Shown piece after piece: positions 9,207 to 18,829 of a stretch of 64,000 nt of DNA. This stretch comes from Streptacidiphilus sp. P02-A3a (GTDB lineage: Bacteria > Actinomycetota > Actinomycetes > Streptomycetales > Streptomycetaceae): the NCBI RefSeq assembly GCF_014084105.1, contig NZ_CP048289.1, forward strand, positions 6,767,922-6,831,921, written 5' to 3'. Below the pieces are notes generated by a model. The model was not told the origin of the DNA. It saw only the letters and a program-made list of their open reading frames with translations, and ran no database searches. How positions within the stretch are numbered: position 1 is the first letter of the stretch; every line of letters starts with the position of its first letter. The position numbers were made by a program, and so were the translations under genes.

Positions 9207-9428
9207 ATGACAAATATGCGCACGGCCAAGCGTCACCTGCCGACCAGTCCCTTCAAGCCCGCGGCTGTGCCCCCGGACGAGTGCTTCGCGGTGGGCAGCC
9301 GAGTCACCCACGACGTCTACGGCCTCGGCCGGGTCACCGCGGTCGAGGACGGTGTCGCGGTCGTGGTCGACTTCGGCGTGCTCCGCAGACGCGTCGCCCG
9401 CCCGTACGCCAAGCTGACCGGCCTGTAG
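9207..9428 (+). CDS. Small SH3/CarD-like conserved protein
   Basis: A 73-residue basic protein. After the N-terminal KRHLPTSPFKP comes a compact beta segment, FAVGSRVTHDVYGLGRVTAVEDGVAVVVDFG, ending in RVARPYAKLTGL. The VGxxVxHxxYGxGxV pattern is the SH3-like fold seen in CarD and UvrD C-terminal domains, suggesting a protein or nucleic-acid interaction module. ATG at 9207 is used; the larger open frame upstream lacks coding character. This gene family commonly precedes cold-shock genes in streptomycetes (from memory). Confidence 0.75.
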   Translation: MTNMRTAKRHLPTSPFKPAAVPPDECFAVGSRVTHDVYGLGRVTAVEDGVAVVVDFGVLRRRVARPYAKLTGL

Positions 9429-9479
9429 CAGCCGGCCGAGCGCGGCCGGGGCCCACCGGTTCAGCCCTGCTTTTCGTAG

Positions 9480-9932
<453 letters not shown>

Positions 9933-9962
9933 CGTCCGACCGCAGGCCTGTCCTGCGAAGCG

Positions 9963-9994
9963 CCTGCCCCCGCCGCACCTGTGGCGGGGGCAGG
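9963..9994 (+). terminator. Hairpin terminator after cspA
   Basis: CCTGCCCCCGCC (9963-9974) is perfectly complementary to GGCGGGGGCAGG (9983-9994) with an 8-nt loop, 30 bases after the cspA stop. The remaining 320 bases to the helicase start hold no gene. They form a long leader with a further CCGCGC/GCGCGG hairpin near 10254-10272. Confidence 0.7.
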
Positions 9995-10316
9995 TGGCAC
10001 CACCCCCTGGATTTCCTTCCGGCTCGTTCCTGAGCCTCTCTGGCTCCGCCACCGGCGACCCACCCTCGCGAGACGCTCCGCGCCGCGTTCGGGTGCCGCC
10101 CCTGCCGTGACTCCCTGGCTTCATCCTGCGAGTACGGTTCGAGGTTTCTGCCACCCCGCCTGCTCTGGGTGTGCGCCGACCGTAGGTGACGTGCCGCACG
10201 GTTCGCCGTCCACGCCCCGCATTCTTTTCTTCCGGCTCGTTCGTGTGATCTCCCCGCGCGTCTTCGGCGCGGCCTGGAGCCTTCCTCGACACGCGCCCCT
10301 TGAGGAAGGTCCTCCC

Positions 10317-11834
10317 ATGATCCGTTCCAGCCGCTCCTCCGGCCGCAGTTCCAGCCCCCACGCCCGCGCGGCCTCGCGCGGCGAGGGCACCGGCTCCTCC
10401 TACGGCCGCCGCCCCAGTGGCGGCCAGCGCCCCTCGTCCCCGAGGGGACGTCAGAACGACTCCGTCCAGGGCGAGTTCGCGATGCCGGTCAGCACCACAC
10501 CGGCGCTCGCGGCCGTCGAGGCCTTCGCCGACCTCGACATGCCCCGCCCGCTGCTGGACACCCTGGCCCGCCACGGCGTCACCGCGCCGTTCCCGATCCA
10601 GGCCGCGACGCTGCCCAACTCGCTGGCCGGGCGCGACGTCCTGGGACGCGGCCGCACCGGCTCCGGCAAGACCATCGCCTTCGGGCTGGCCGTGCTGGCC
10701 CGCACCGCCGGACGCCGGGCCGAGGCCCGCCAGCCGCTCGCCCTGGTGCTGGTCCCCACCCGCGAACTCGCCCAGCAGGTCACCGACGCGCTGACCCCCT
10801 ACGCCCACGCGGTCCGGCTGCGGCTGGCGACCGTGGTCGGCGGGATGTCCATCAGCCGACAGGCCCAGGCCCTGCAACGCGGCGCCGAACTGGTCGTCGC
10901 CACCCCCGGACGGCTCAAGGACCTCATCGAGCGCGGCGACTGCCGCCTGGACCAGGTCACCGTCACCGTCCTGGACGAGGCCGACCAGATGGCCGACATG
11001 GGCTTCCTGCCCCAGGTCACCGAACTCCTGGACCAGGTCGCCCCCGGCGGCCAGACCATGCTGTTCTCCGCCACCCTGGACCGCAACGTCGACCGGCTGG
11101 TCCGCCGCTTCCTGAACGACCCGGTCACCCACTCGGTCGATCCCTCCTCCGCGACCGTCAGCACCATGGAGCACCACCTGCTCCACGTGCAGAACAGCGA
11201 CAAGAGCGCGGCCGTCGCGCACATCGCCTCCCGTGCCGGGGGCGTCATCATGTTCACCGACACCCGGCACGGCGCCGACCGGCTGGTGCTCGACCTCCTC
11301 GCGAAGGGGGTCAAGGCGGCGGCGCTGCACGGCGGCAAGTCCCAGCCCCAGCGCACCCGCACCCTGGAGCAGTTCCGCAACGGCCAGGTCACCGCGCTGA
11401 TCGCCACCAACGTCGCCGCCCGCGGCATCCACGTCGACGGACTGGACCTGGTCGTCAACATCGACCCGCCCACCGACCACAAGGACTACCTGCACCGCGG
11501 CGGACGCACCGCCCGCGCGGGTGAGTCGGGCACCGTGGTCACCCTGGTCCTGCCCAACCAGCGCCGCGAGATGGCCCGCATGATGCACACCGCCGGCATC
11601 ACCCCCCACAGCGCGCAGGTCCACTCCAGCGACCCCGAGCTCGCCCGCATCACCGGTGCCTGCGTCCCCACCGGCATCCCGGTCGTGATCAGCAGCCCGA
11701 TCGTCGAACGCCCCCGCCGCAGCGCCTCCGGCCGCAACCCGCGCAACCGCGCCGCGGCCTCCGGCAGCCGCGGTGCGCAGGGCGCCTCCGGCAGCCGGAC
11801 CCGCTCACCCCGACGCAGCGTCGCCGCCGCGTAG
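10317..11834 (+). CDS. DEAD-box ATP-dependent RNA helicase
   Basis: A 505-residue helicase starting at ATG 10317 behind GAGGAAGG. A ~75-residue Ser/Arg/Gly-rich tail precedes the core. Motifs in order are Q (FPIQ, ~92), I (GRTGSGKT, ~112), Ia (PTREL), Ib (TPGR), II (DEAD, ~220), III (SAT, ~251) and VI (HRGGRTARAG, ~392; most relatives have HRIGRTGRAG). The last ~55 residues are again Arg/Ser-rich and probably bind RNA nonspecifically. It unwinds short RNA duplexes and is expected to work with the cold-shock protein upstream. The ~380-base gap with its hairpins suggests separate, possibly temperature-linked control. Confidence 0.93.
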   Translation: MIRSSRSSGRSSSPHARAASRGEGTGSSYGRRPSGGQRPSSPRGRQNDSVQGEFAMPVSTTPALAAVEAFADLDMPRPLLDTLARHGVTAPFPIQAATLPNSLAGRDVLGRGRTGSGKTIAFGLAVLARTAGRRAEARQPLALVLVPTRELAQQVTDALTPYAHAVRLRLATVVGGMSISRQAQALQRGAELVVATPGRLKDLIERGDCRLDQVTVTVLDEADQMADMGFLPQVTELLDQVAPGGQTMLFSATLDRNVDRLVRRFLNDPVTHSVDPSSATVSTMEHHLLHVQNSDKSAAVAHIASRAGGVIMFTDTRHGADRLVLDLLAKGVKAAALHGGKSQPQRTRTLEQFRNGQVTALIATNVAARGIHVDGLDLVVNIDPPTDHKDYLHRGGRTARAGESGTVVTLVLPNQRREMARMMHTAGITPHSAQVHSSDPELARITGACVPTGIPVVISSPIVERPRRSASGRNPRNRAAASGSRGAQGASGSRTRSPRRSVAAA

Positions 11835-12119
11835 CTCCACGCCGCGCCGGTCCCACTGAACCCCCGCCGGAATTCCGCGAACACGCCGCCCGGTTCCGGG
11901 GGGAATTCCCCGGACGCTGATTTCTCCGGCAGCTGGTTCGCAGACGGCGGGCCCGGGAGCAGTTCCCATCGGATCGGATTTCCTCCGGCGGAATCCGGCC
12001 ATCGCCCAGGGCCGGACGCGGGGATCGAGCCAGTTCTCCGGGTTGCGGAGCTGGAGCATCGGAATGCCGCATTGAATGGACGCCGATGCTTCAACTCCGT
12101 ATCCCAACAGGGAGCCAGC

Positions 12120-13256
12120 ATGCGCGTTCTCTTCAGCGGCCCCGGCTCGGCGGGCCATCTGTTCCCCATGGTGTCCACGGCCCAGGCGCTGCGGGCGGCC
12201 GGCCACGAGGTCGTCTTCGCCGCCGCCACCCCGGTCGACCTGCTCCACAACACCGGGCTGCCGGTGGTCGACGTGGGCGACGGCACGACCCTGCTCGAAG
12301 CGTTCACCCGGGCGGGCCGCAGCAGCAACTACCGGGGCGAGGGCCGGTCGCAGGAGGAGACGTTCCGGGTGGCCGCGGTCGGCTTCGCCGAGCACTCGCG
12401 GTCGACCCTGCCCGGCCTGGACGAGCTGGCCTCCGCCTGGCAGCCGGACCTGATCGTGCACGCGGCCTTCCAGGGGTCGGCACCGCTGGTCGCGCGGAAG
12501 CTGAAGATCCCCTCGGTGGTGCACAACTTCGGTGTCGCTTCCGGGCAGTGGATGGTCGACCGGCTGGCCGAGCACCTGGCCCCGGAGTACCGGGCGCACG
12601 GCGTCCCGACCGAGCGCGACGGCACCGGGAGGAGCACCGTGCTGGACGTGGTGCCGCCGTCGCTGGGTGGCGACGGCACCGGCTGGCGGGTCCGGTACGT
12701 CCCGTACAACGGCAGCGGGGCCGTTCCGATCGAGTTCTTCGGCCGTCCGGCGCGGCCCCGGGTGGTGGTCACCCTCGGCACCGTGCTGCCCGAGTTCGAC
12801 GGCGTCCGCTCCATCAAACTGACGATTGATCAAGCTTCTTCCGTGGATGCCGAGTTCCTGCTGGCGTTGGGGAAGACCGACCTGGCCGCGCTGGGTCCGC
12901 TGCCGACCAACGTCCGGGCGCTGCCCTGGGTGCCGCTGGCCGAACTGCTCGCGGTGAGCGACGCGATCGTGCACCACGGTGGTTCCGGCACCATGCTGAC
13001 CGCCGCGGTCGCGGGCGTGCCGCAACTCCTGCTGCCGCAGGGCGCCGACCACTTCGCCAACGCGGACGCGGCCGAGGCCCGGGGCTTCGCGCTGCGCGCC
13101 GCCGACGACGCCGTGGACCGCGTGCTGCTGGAACGGCTGCTGCACGACGCCGAGTTGCGCTCGGCCGCCGTCGCCACCCGGGAGGAGATCGCCGCGCTGC
13201 CCTCGCCCGCCGAACTGGTGCCCCGGTTCGAGGAGTTGCTGGACGTCGCCCGCTGA
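12120..13256 (+). CDS. GT1-family NDP-sugar glycosyltransferase
   Basis: A 378-residue GT-B glycosyltransferase of the group that decorates actinomycete antibiotics. The N-terminal RVLFSGPGSAGHLFPMVSTAQAL is the acceptor-domain opening with the catalytic-base His. The C-terminal VHHGGSGTMLTAAVAGVPQLLLPQGADHFANA is the donor-binding signature. ATG 12120 has AGGGAG upstream. It lacks the extra length of some macrolide enzymes (usually 380-420 residues) but looks intact. It stands alone between the helicase and a convergent unknown gene. It could glycosylate the nearby NRPS product, but no sugar-biosynthesis genes are present, so that is speculative. Confidence 0.85.
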   Translation: MRVLFSGPGSAGHLFPMVSTAQALRAAGHEVVFAAATPVDLLHNTGLPVVDVGDGTTLLEAFTRAGRSSNYRGEGRSQEETFRVAAVGFAEHSRSTLPGLDELASAWQPDLIVHAAFQGSAPLVARKLKIPSVVHNFGVASGQWMVDRLAEHLAPEYRAHGVPTERDGTGRSTVLDVVPPSLGGDGTGWRVRYVPYNGSGAVPIEFFGRPARPRVVVTLGTVLPEFDGVRSIKLTIDQASSVDAEFLLALGKTDLAALGPLPTNVRALPWVPLAELLAVSDAIVHHGGSGTMLTAAVAGVPQLLLPQGADHFANADAAEARGFALRAADDAVDRVLLERLLHDAELRSAAVATREEIAALPSPAELVPRFEELLDVAR

Positions 13257-13290
13257 TGGGCGGCGGTGGGGAGCGGCGTGCCCGGTCAGT

Positions 13291-14028
13291 TCAGCCAGCG
13301 GTCTCCACCAGCACGATCTGGACGAGATAGGGCAGGATCGCGACCGCCTGGGGGTCGTGGTCGAGCAGCACCGCGACCGGGGCCAGGCCGTGGGCCCGTA
13401 GCACCTCGACCGGGCGCGCCCAGTGCGGCGGGCCGAGGGGAGCCCGCGGTGCGGCCGGTCGCGGCTCCCGCTCGACGCCGATCGCCGGGGCAGCGGCGGC
13501 TGCCGTACCGGGCTCCGCCGCGACCCGTGCCTCCTGCGCCAGCAGCGCCTCGCGGTGCTGCGCCAAGCCGGTCTCCACCGCGGCGATCCAGGTGAGCCCG
13601 GCGGCCGCACCCACCGGGGGACGGAACGGGGGGCCGGGTGGCGGTGGCGCGCCGAAGGCGTCCTCGCGGGGGACCCGGCGCAGGGAGCCGGTGGCCAGGT
13701 CCAGTCCCCAGGCCGAGGACCACTCCTCGGACGGGCTCCCCGGCCGGTGGGCCGCCAGCGCGCCGTAGGCGGCCAGAGCCGTGAGGACGGCGGCCGTGCG
13801 GTCCTCCCCCGGGCCCTGCCCGCTGTGCGGCGCGACCGCGCCGAGCACCGCGCCCAACAGGCCGGTGTGGCGTCGGGCCGCGGCGTCCGCCCGGGCGAGG
13901 AACCACCCGGCGTCCACCGCCTCCCCGCCGATGCGCTGCAGGAAGGCTGCCCGTGCCTCCGCCTGGGTGATCCCCTGCCGACTGCCGCCGTGCGGGTCCG
14001 CGGCGGAGGCGTCCGATCGCAGCTCCAT
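13291..14028 (-). CDS. Unknown protein, co-transcribed with DDAH
   Basis: A 245-residue Ala/Pro-rich protein with ATG at 14028 behind a strong GAGGGAGGG. It lies 74 bases downstream of the DDAH gene on the same strand, so the two probably form an operon. I do not recognise the family. Two segments, GLTWIAAVETGLAQHREALL and VLRAHGLAPVAVLLDHDPQ followed by a hydrophobic strand, faintly resemble the C-terminal part of YcaO-type cyclodehydratases, but catalytic ATP-binding motifs are not visible and the protein is far too short. No signal peptide or transmembrane segment is obvious. Confidence 0.6.
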   Translation of the reverse strand: MELRSDASAADPHGGSRQGITQAEARAAFLQRIGGEAVDAGWFLARADAAARRHTGLLGAVLGAVAPHSGQGPGEDRTAAVLTALAAYGALAAHRPGSPSEEWSSAWGLDLATGSLRRVPREDAFGAPPPPGPPFRPPVGAAAGLTWIAAVETGLAQHREALLAQEARVAAEPGTAAAAAPAIGVEREPRPAAPRAPLGPPHWARPVEVLRAHGLAPVAVLLDHDPQAVAILPYLVQIVLVETAG

Positions 14029-14102
14029 GGCCCTCCCTCCTTCGGGCTCCCGCTGTCGGTGAGCCCTTTGGTCCATGGAACACGGACTGGATATCCGTCC
14101 GA

Positions 14103-15002
14103 TCACCCCGCGATATAAGCCGCTCCCCCGGAGCTGTCCCTGACGACGCTGTCCCGCTCGACGCTCTCCCGCTCGACGCCGTCCCGGATGACGAGGGTGC
14201 AGCACTTCGCGCTGCCACCGCCCTTCAGCAGCTCGGACAGGTCGGTGCCGATCGGTCGGAAGCCGCGCTCACGCAACTGCCGCATCACACCGGTGGCGGC
14301 CTCCGGCAGGATCACGTGGAGCCCGTCGCTGACCGCGTTCAGGCCGAACACCTCCGCGTCCGCCTCGCTCACCAGGATCGCGTCCGGGAAGAGCCGCCGC
14401 AGGACCGCCCGGCTCTCGGCGGAGAAGGCCTCCGGGTAGTACATGATCTCGTCGCCGTCGAGCACGGTCAGGGCCGTGTCGAGGTGGTAGAACCGCGGGT
14501 CCACGAGTTCCAGGCTGATCACCGGGCGCCCGAAGAACTCCTGGGCCTCCGCGTGCGCCTCGGGGGTGCTGCGGAACCCGGTTCCGGCCAGCAGCCACCC
14601 GGTGGTGGCGAGGAAGTCGCCCTCGCCCTCGTTCACATGGACCGGGTCGCACAGCTCCTGGTAGCCCCGCGCCCGGAACCACTCCAGGTAGGCGGGGCCC
14701 TCGGCGGCCCGCTCCGCGTTGCGGAAGCGGACCCCGAGCACCCTGCCGTCCACCACCGTCGCGCCGTTCGCCGCGTAGACCATGTCGGGGCAGCCGGCCA
14801 GCGGTTCGATCAGCTCGACCCGGTGGCCCAGCGACCGGTGGAGGCCGAGCAGCCGTTCCCACTGGGCGACGGCGAGTTCGGTGTCCACCGGCCTGGCGGG
14901 GTCCATCCACGGGTTGATCGAGTACGTCACCTCGAAGTAGGTGGGGCGGCACATCAGGTACCGGCGCGGGCGGGCGGTGCGGACCTGCGGGGACTCGTTC
15001 AT
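14103..15002 (-). CDS. Dimethylarginine dimethylaminohydrolase family enzyme
   Basis: A 299-residue protein of the guanidino-group-modifying (pentein) superfamily, related to DDAH, which turns asymmetric dimethylarginine into citrulline and dimethylamine. The YLMCRPTYFEV opening, EGEGDF, the catalytic-His region FYHLDTALTVLDGDE and C-terminal GGGSAKCCTL with adjacent Cys267-Cys268 (one the nucleophile) are all present. ATG 15002 has AAGGAG upstream. The C-terminus carries a short repetitive acidic/basic tail (GVERESVERDSVVRDS) not usual for the family. It may simply recycle methylarginine; its place beside the NRPS regulator also allows a role with a guanidino-containing building block. Confidence 0.85.
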   Translation of the reverse strand: MNESPQVRTARPRRYLMCRPTYFEVTYSINPWMDPARPVDTELAVAQWERLLGLHRSLGHRVELIEPLAGCPDMVYAANGATVVDGRVLGVRFRNAERAAEGPAYLEWFRARGYQELCDPVHVNEGEGDFLATTGWLLAGTGFRSTPEAHAEAQEFFGRPVISLELVDPRFYHLDTALTVLDGDEIMYYPEAFSAESRAVLRRLFPDAILVSEADAEVFGLNAVSDGLHVILPEAATGVMRQLRERGFRPIGTDLSELLKGGGSAKCCTLVIRDGVERESVERDSVVRDSSGGAAYIAG

Positions 15003-15517
15003 GGCAGGGCTCCTTCGACGGTATGTGGCATGTGGCATGTGTCATGGCGCGGTGTCGACGGCCGGGCCGCTCGCGGGGGTCGCCGATCGGGGGCCGACCG
15101 GCTCGGGGCCGACCGCGGGGGGGACGCTGAGAATGTGTGTCGGCGTGGAATCACACGCATTTGCCGGGGCGTCGGCGAAACCGCCCGGACTGGGAAGCGG
15201 GATCCACGTACTCGGAATCCTCGGGCACATCAGCGGCCCGATCATGGCACATCCGGACGTCTTCGGGAAGACCCGAAATCCGCCTTTCTCCGTGCTTGTG
15301 GATATTCCCGCCGAGGTCACCGGTGCACTACATTGTCAGGGTTGGGGGGGTGCCCGACGGACTGCGCCGCAGCTCAAGTGGCTCGCCATGCGATTGATTC
15401 GGGCCGGGGAGGACCCGCTGCTGACGGCCCGTTCGATCGGCTGCCGTTCGCGTCCTGACGCCGCCGTTCCCGCAGGTGTCCAGGTCCCGTGGTCAACGTC
15501 GGTGGGGGGAAGGGAAC
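15003..15517. other. Divergent intergenic region, DDAH and SARP regulator
   Basis: This 515-base gap separates two outward-facing genes. It is slightly less GC-rich around 15130-15165 and 15290-15345, where promoters would be expected, but I see no convincing -35/-10 pair and no clean SARP-type direct heptamer repeats. An open frame beginning at 15133 has no RBS and no recognisable product, so I do not call a gene. Confidence 0.5.
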
Positions 15518-18500
15518 ATGGTCGAGGACATCAGATTCTCCGTGCTCGGGGCCGTGCGCGTCCATCGGGGCGAGACCGTTCTCGCGTCCCGGTCGCCACA
15601 GTTGCAGGCGCTTCTGGTGGCCCTGCTGCTCCGTCCCGGACGATCGGCCTCGGCGCACGAACTCATCACGGCGATCTGGGGCGAGGCCTCCCCGGATTCC
15701 GCGCTGTCGAGCCTGCGCACGTACGCGTGGCGGCTGCGCCAGACCCTGGAGATCGACCGTGCGGATCCCAGGGTACTCATTTCACTGCACGACGGATACC
15801 AGTTGGTGATTCCCGCGGACTCGGTGGACGCGAACTACGCGGAGAAGCTGGCCGCTGACGCCGCCCGGGCCCGCGCACAGGGCCGGGACGACGACTGCAG
15901 CCGACTCCTGGGCGAAGCCCTGGGACTGTGGCAGGGCGAGCCGCTGTCGGGTGTTCCGGGGCCCTACGCGGACCAGCAGCGTTCACGGCTCAACGAGCTC
16001 CGGCGGGGTCTGCTGGAAGAGCGCTTCGACCACAATCTGCGATTGGGGCGGAACTCGGCCGTCATACCAGAGCTGACCGCGTTCATCGCCGAACACCCGC
16101 TCCAGGAAAGGCCCTACGGGTTCCTGATGCGGGCGCTGTACTCCTCCGGCCGCCAGGCCGACGCGCTGGCGGTGTTCACCCGGGCCCGGCACATCCTGGC
16201 CGAGGAGCTGGGCGTCGATCCCGGGCCGGAGCTGAGTGCGCTCCATGCCCGCATCCTGGCCGGCGACCCGCTGCTCAACGCCGCCCCCCAGGGGCAGGGG
16301 TACCAGCAGGCCCAGCAGGGGTCGGAGGCGGAACCCGCACCGCAGGAGGGGCAGTCGGACGAGCCGTCGGCGCCGGTCGGAGCGGACCCGGAGGAGCCAC
16401 CCGGCGGCGGCCGCCCCCACCTGGTCTCCCGGCCCGCCCAACTTCCGGCGGACACGGCCGACTTCACCGGGCGCGTGACCGAGGTGGTCGACCTGTGCCG
16501 GGTGCTCACCAGCAGTACCAGGACGTCGCTGCCCGTGGTGTCCGTCGCGGGCATGGGCGGCATCGGGAAGACCACGCTGGCGCTGCGGGTCGCCCATCTG
16601 GCCAAACCGCGGTTCACCGACGGGCAGTTGTACGCCGACCTGGGCGGCAACGGTCTTGAGCCCGCCGAGCCGAGGACGGTACTGGGCAGTCTGCTCACGA
16701 CGCTGGGGGTTCCGGGGCACGCCCTCCCCAACGCGACCGAGGACCGCGCGCGGCTGTTCCGCTCCATGCTCGACGGGCGGCGGATCCTGCTGCTGCTCGA
16801 CAACGCCCGGGATCCGGCGCAGGTCAGACCGCTGCTGCCGGGCTCGGCCGACTGCGCGGTGATCGTCACCAGCCGTGCCCGGCTCGCCGGACTGCCCACC
16901 TCCGCCCAGGCCGACCTGGGCGTCTTCACCACCGACGAGGCCATCGGCCTGCTCCGCTCGATCGTCGGCGGGGAGCGTGCCACCGACGAGCAGGCCGCCA
17001 CCGAACTGGTGACCGCCTGCGGGCATCTCCCGCTGGCCGTGCGGATCGTGGCCGCGCGCCTGGCCGCGCGGCCGCAGTGGCAGGTGGAGACGATGACCCG
17101 TCGGCTCGCCGACCAGCGCCGTCGCATCGGTGAACTGCGGGCCGGGGACCTGGCGGTGGCCGCCGCCTTCGAACTGGGCTACCGGCAACTGACGGATGAT
17201 CAGGCCCGGGCGTTCCGGCTGCTCGCGCCCACGGCCCGGACCGGTGTCGGACTGGCTGCCGCCGCCGCGGCCCTCGACCTGGCCGAGGAGGACGCCGAGG
17301 ACCTGCTGGAAGCACTGGTGGACGCCGCCATGCTGGAGGCGCCACTGCCCGGCCGGTACCGGTTCCACGACCTGGTCCGCTCCTTCGCGCTACAGCTCCC
17401 GGCTCCCCCGCCGTCCGACGACGACGACGAGCGCGGTGCGGCGCTGGGCCGACTGCTCGACCACTTGCTCGCCGGAGGGTCAACCGCCTTCCGGCACATG
17501 GTTCCGGGCGACCCGGTCGGCGTCTTCCTGGTCCGCAGCCCCGCCGCGGGTCCGCAGCTCGCCTCGCTGGCGGAGGCCCGGGCCTGGGTGGCCACCGAGT
17601 TCGACTGCATCACCAACGCGGTGACCCTGGCCACCCAGAGCCCGCCCGGGCCCGAGGGCCGACTGCTGCGCACGGCGACCGACCTGGTGATCTCCCTGAG
17701 CCCGTACGGCAAGGGCATTCCCTACGGCCAACTGGCCGAGGCGGCGCGGACGGTGGCGGAGACGGCGGCGCTGCGGGGCGACGACCGCGCCGAGGGCCGG
17801 GCCCGGTTCGTCTGCGGTAACGCCGCGCTGCAGAACACCCAGCTGGCGGAGGCCGAACTGCACATCCGGCTGGCGACCGAAGCCTGCCTGCGCGCGGACG
17901 ACCGGGTCATTCTCCAGCAGACCCTCAACGACCAGGGCCTGATCGCCCAGCTCCAGCAGAACTACGCCGACGCCGTCCGCCACTACGACCAGGGGACGCT
18001 GCTGGCAAGGGAGTTGGGCCACCACTCGGGCGAGCTGACGACCGTGCTCAACGCCGCGCAGGCCCGCCTTCGCAGCGGGCGGGCCCAGGAGGCACTGCTG
18101 GCCTGCGACGACGCGCTGGTCGCGCTCCGGGCGGTCGCGGACCATCACGGCATCGCCTACGCACACTACGTCCGCGGTCTGGCCCTGCACGAGTTGCGGC
18201 GCTACGACGACGCCGCCGCGAGCTACCTGATCTGCCTGACGCTCTGCGAGGCCGAGGGCATCCGGGGTCAGGAGGCGCAGGCGCGGGTCCGGCTCGCGGA
18301 CACCCTGCGGATGACGGGCAAGTCCGTCGAGGCGCTGTCGGAGGCCCAGCAGGCGCTGGTCCTCTGCGAGGAGCTGGGGGCGGAACGTGATCGCGGGCAC
18401 GCGCTGGTCGCGCTCAGCCATGCCCTCGCCGACCTGGGCGAGGTCCGGTCCGCGCTGGCCCGGGCGGTGCAGGCACGCGCCGTGTTCACCGGGCTGGGGC

Positions 18501-18571
18501 TCCCGGACGCCGTTCAGGCGGGAACCCTGGTCGCCGACCTCGAACTGGCTCTGGGGTCGGCGAGCGACTGA
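15518..18571 (+). CDS. AfsR/SARP-family regulator with NB-ARC and TPR domains
   Basis: A 1,017-residue pathway regulator. Residues 5-95 are the OmpR-like winged helix of SARPs, residues ~100-250 the bacterial transcriptional activation domain (ends near EELGVDPGPELSALHARIL), and ~260-320 a Gln/Pro/Glu-rich linker. From ~335 comes an NB-ARC ATPase with P-loop VAGMGGIGKTTLALRV, Walker B-like ILLLLDNARD and a GHLPLAV motif. From ~740 to the end are TPR-like helices. ATG 15518 follows GGGGGAAGGGA. SARPs of this size integrate ATP or protein signals and activate antibiotic clusters, so this is the likely activator of the NRPS operon starting at 19153. Confidence 0.93.
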   Translation: MVEDIRFSVLGAVRVHRGETVLASRSPQLQALLVALLLRPGRSASAHELITAIWGEASPDSALSSLRTYAWRLRQTLEIDRADPRVLISLHDGYQLVIPADSVDANYAEKLAADAARARAQGRDDDCSRLLGEALGLWQGEPLSGVPGPYADQQRSRLNELRRGLLEERFDHNLRLGRNSAVIPELTAFIAEHPLQERPYGFLMRALYSSGRQADALAVFTRARHILAEELGVDPGPELSALHARILAGDPLLNAAPQGQGYQQAQQGSEAEPAPQEGQSDEPSAPVGADPEEPPGGGRPHLVSRPAQLPADTADFTGRVTEVVDLCRVLTSSTRTSLPVVSVAGMGGIGKTTLALRVAHLAKPRFTDGQLYADLGGNGLEPAEPRTVLGSLLTTLGVPGHALPNATEDRARLFRSMLDGRRILLLLDNARDPAQVRPLLPGSADCAVIVTSRARLAGLPTSAQADLGVFTTDEAIGLLRSIVGGERATDEQAATELVTACGHLPLAVRIVAARLAARPQWQVETMTRRLADQRRRIGELRAGDLAVAAAFELGYRQLTDDQARAFRLLAPTARTGVGLAAAAAALDLAEEDAEDLLEALVDAAMLEAPLPGRYRFHDLVRSFALQLPAPPPSDDDDERGAALGRLLDHLLAGGSTAFRHMVPGDPVGVFLVRSPAAGPQLASLAEARAWVATEFDCITNAVTLATQSPPGPEGRLLRTATDLVISLSPYGKGIPYGQLAEAARTVAETAALRGDDRAEGRARFVCGNAALQNTQLAEAELHIRLATEACLRADDRVILQQTLNDQGLIAQLQQNYADAVRHYDQGTLLARELGHHSGELTTVLNAAQARLRSGRAQEALLACDDALVALRAVADHHGIAYAHYVRGLALHELRRYDDAAASYLICLTLCEAEGIRGQEAQARVRLADTLRMTGKSVEALSEAQQALVLCEELGAERDRGHALVALSHALADLGEVRSALARAVQARAVFTGLGLPDAVQAGTLVADLELALGSASD

Positions 18572-18604
18572 ACCACAGGTACCTCCGCGGTACCCGCGCC
18601 GGCC

Positions 18605-18829
18605 TCAGACCTTGCTGTTCCACTCGTCGGGGTTGACCGGCGCCGGCGTCGGCGAGGGGGACGCCACCGGGTCCGACCCGTCCGCCCGCACCGCCACCGA
18701 CCGGCCCTGCGCCGGGGCGCCGAGGTGGACCGGGGCCGTCGAGACCGCGAGAGCCAGAGCCGACGCGCACCCGGCCGCGGCCACGGTCGCACCGACACGC
18801 AGCACCAGTGACTGTATCGATCGCTTCAT
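18605..18829 (-). CDS. Small secreted peptide, convergent with SARP regulator
   Basis: A 74-residue peptide with a clear export signal: MKRSIQSLVLRVG, then the hydrophobic core ATVAAAGCASALALAVSTAPV, leaving a ~40-residue mature part ending SPSPTPAPVNPDEWNSKV. The Cys in the hydrophobic core is not in a good lipobox. It lies 33 bases from the SARP stop, tail to tail. Small exported peptides with a terminal EWN-type motif beside SARP/NB-ARC/TPR regulators are something I recall but cannot verify here. A signalling or immunity-like role is speculation. Confidence 0.65.
   Translation of the reverse strand: MKRSIQSLVLRVGATVAAAGCASALALAVSTAPVHLGAPAQGRSVAVRADGSDPVASPSPTPAPVNPDEWNSKV

Noticed and set aside
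15133-15858. A plus-strand frame starting upstream of the SARP regulator
   Set aside because: No ribosome site, no recognisable protein, and it runs out of frame into the regulator.
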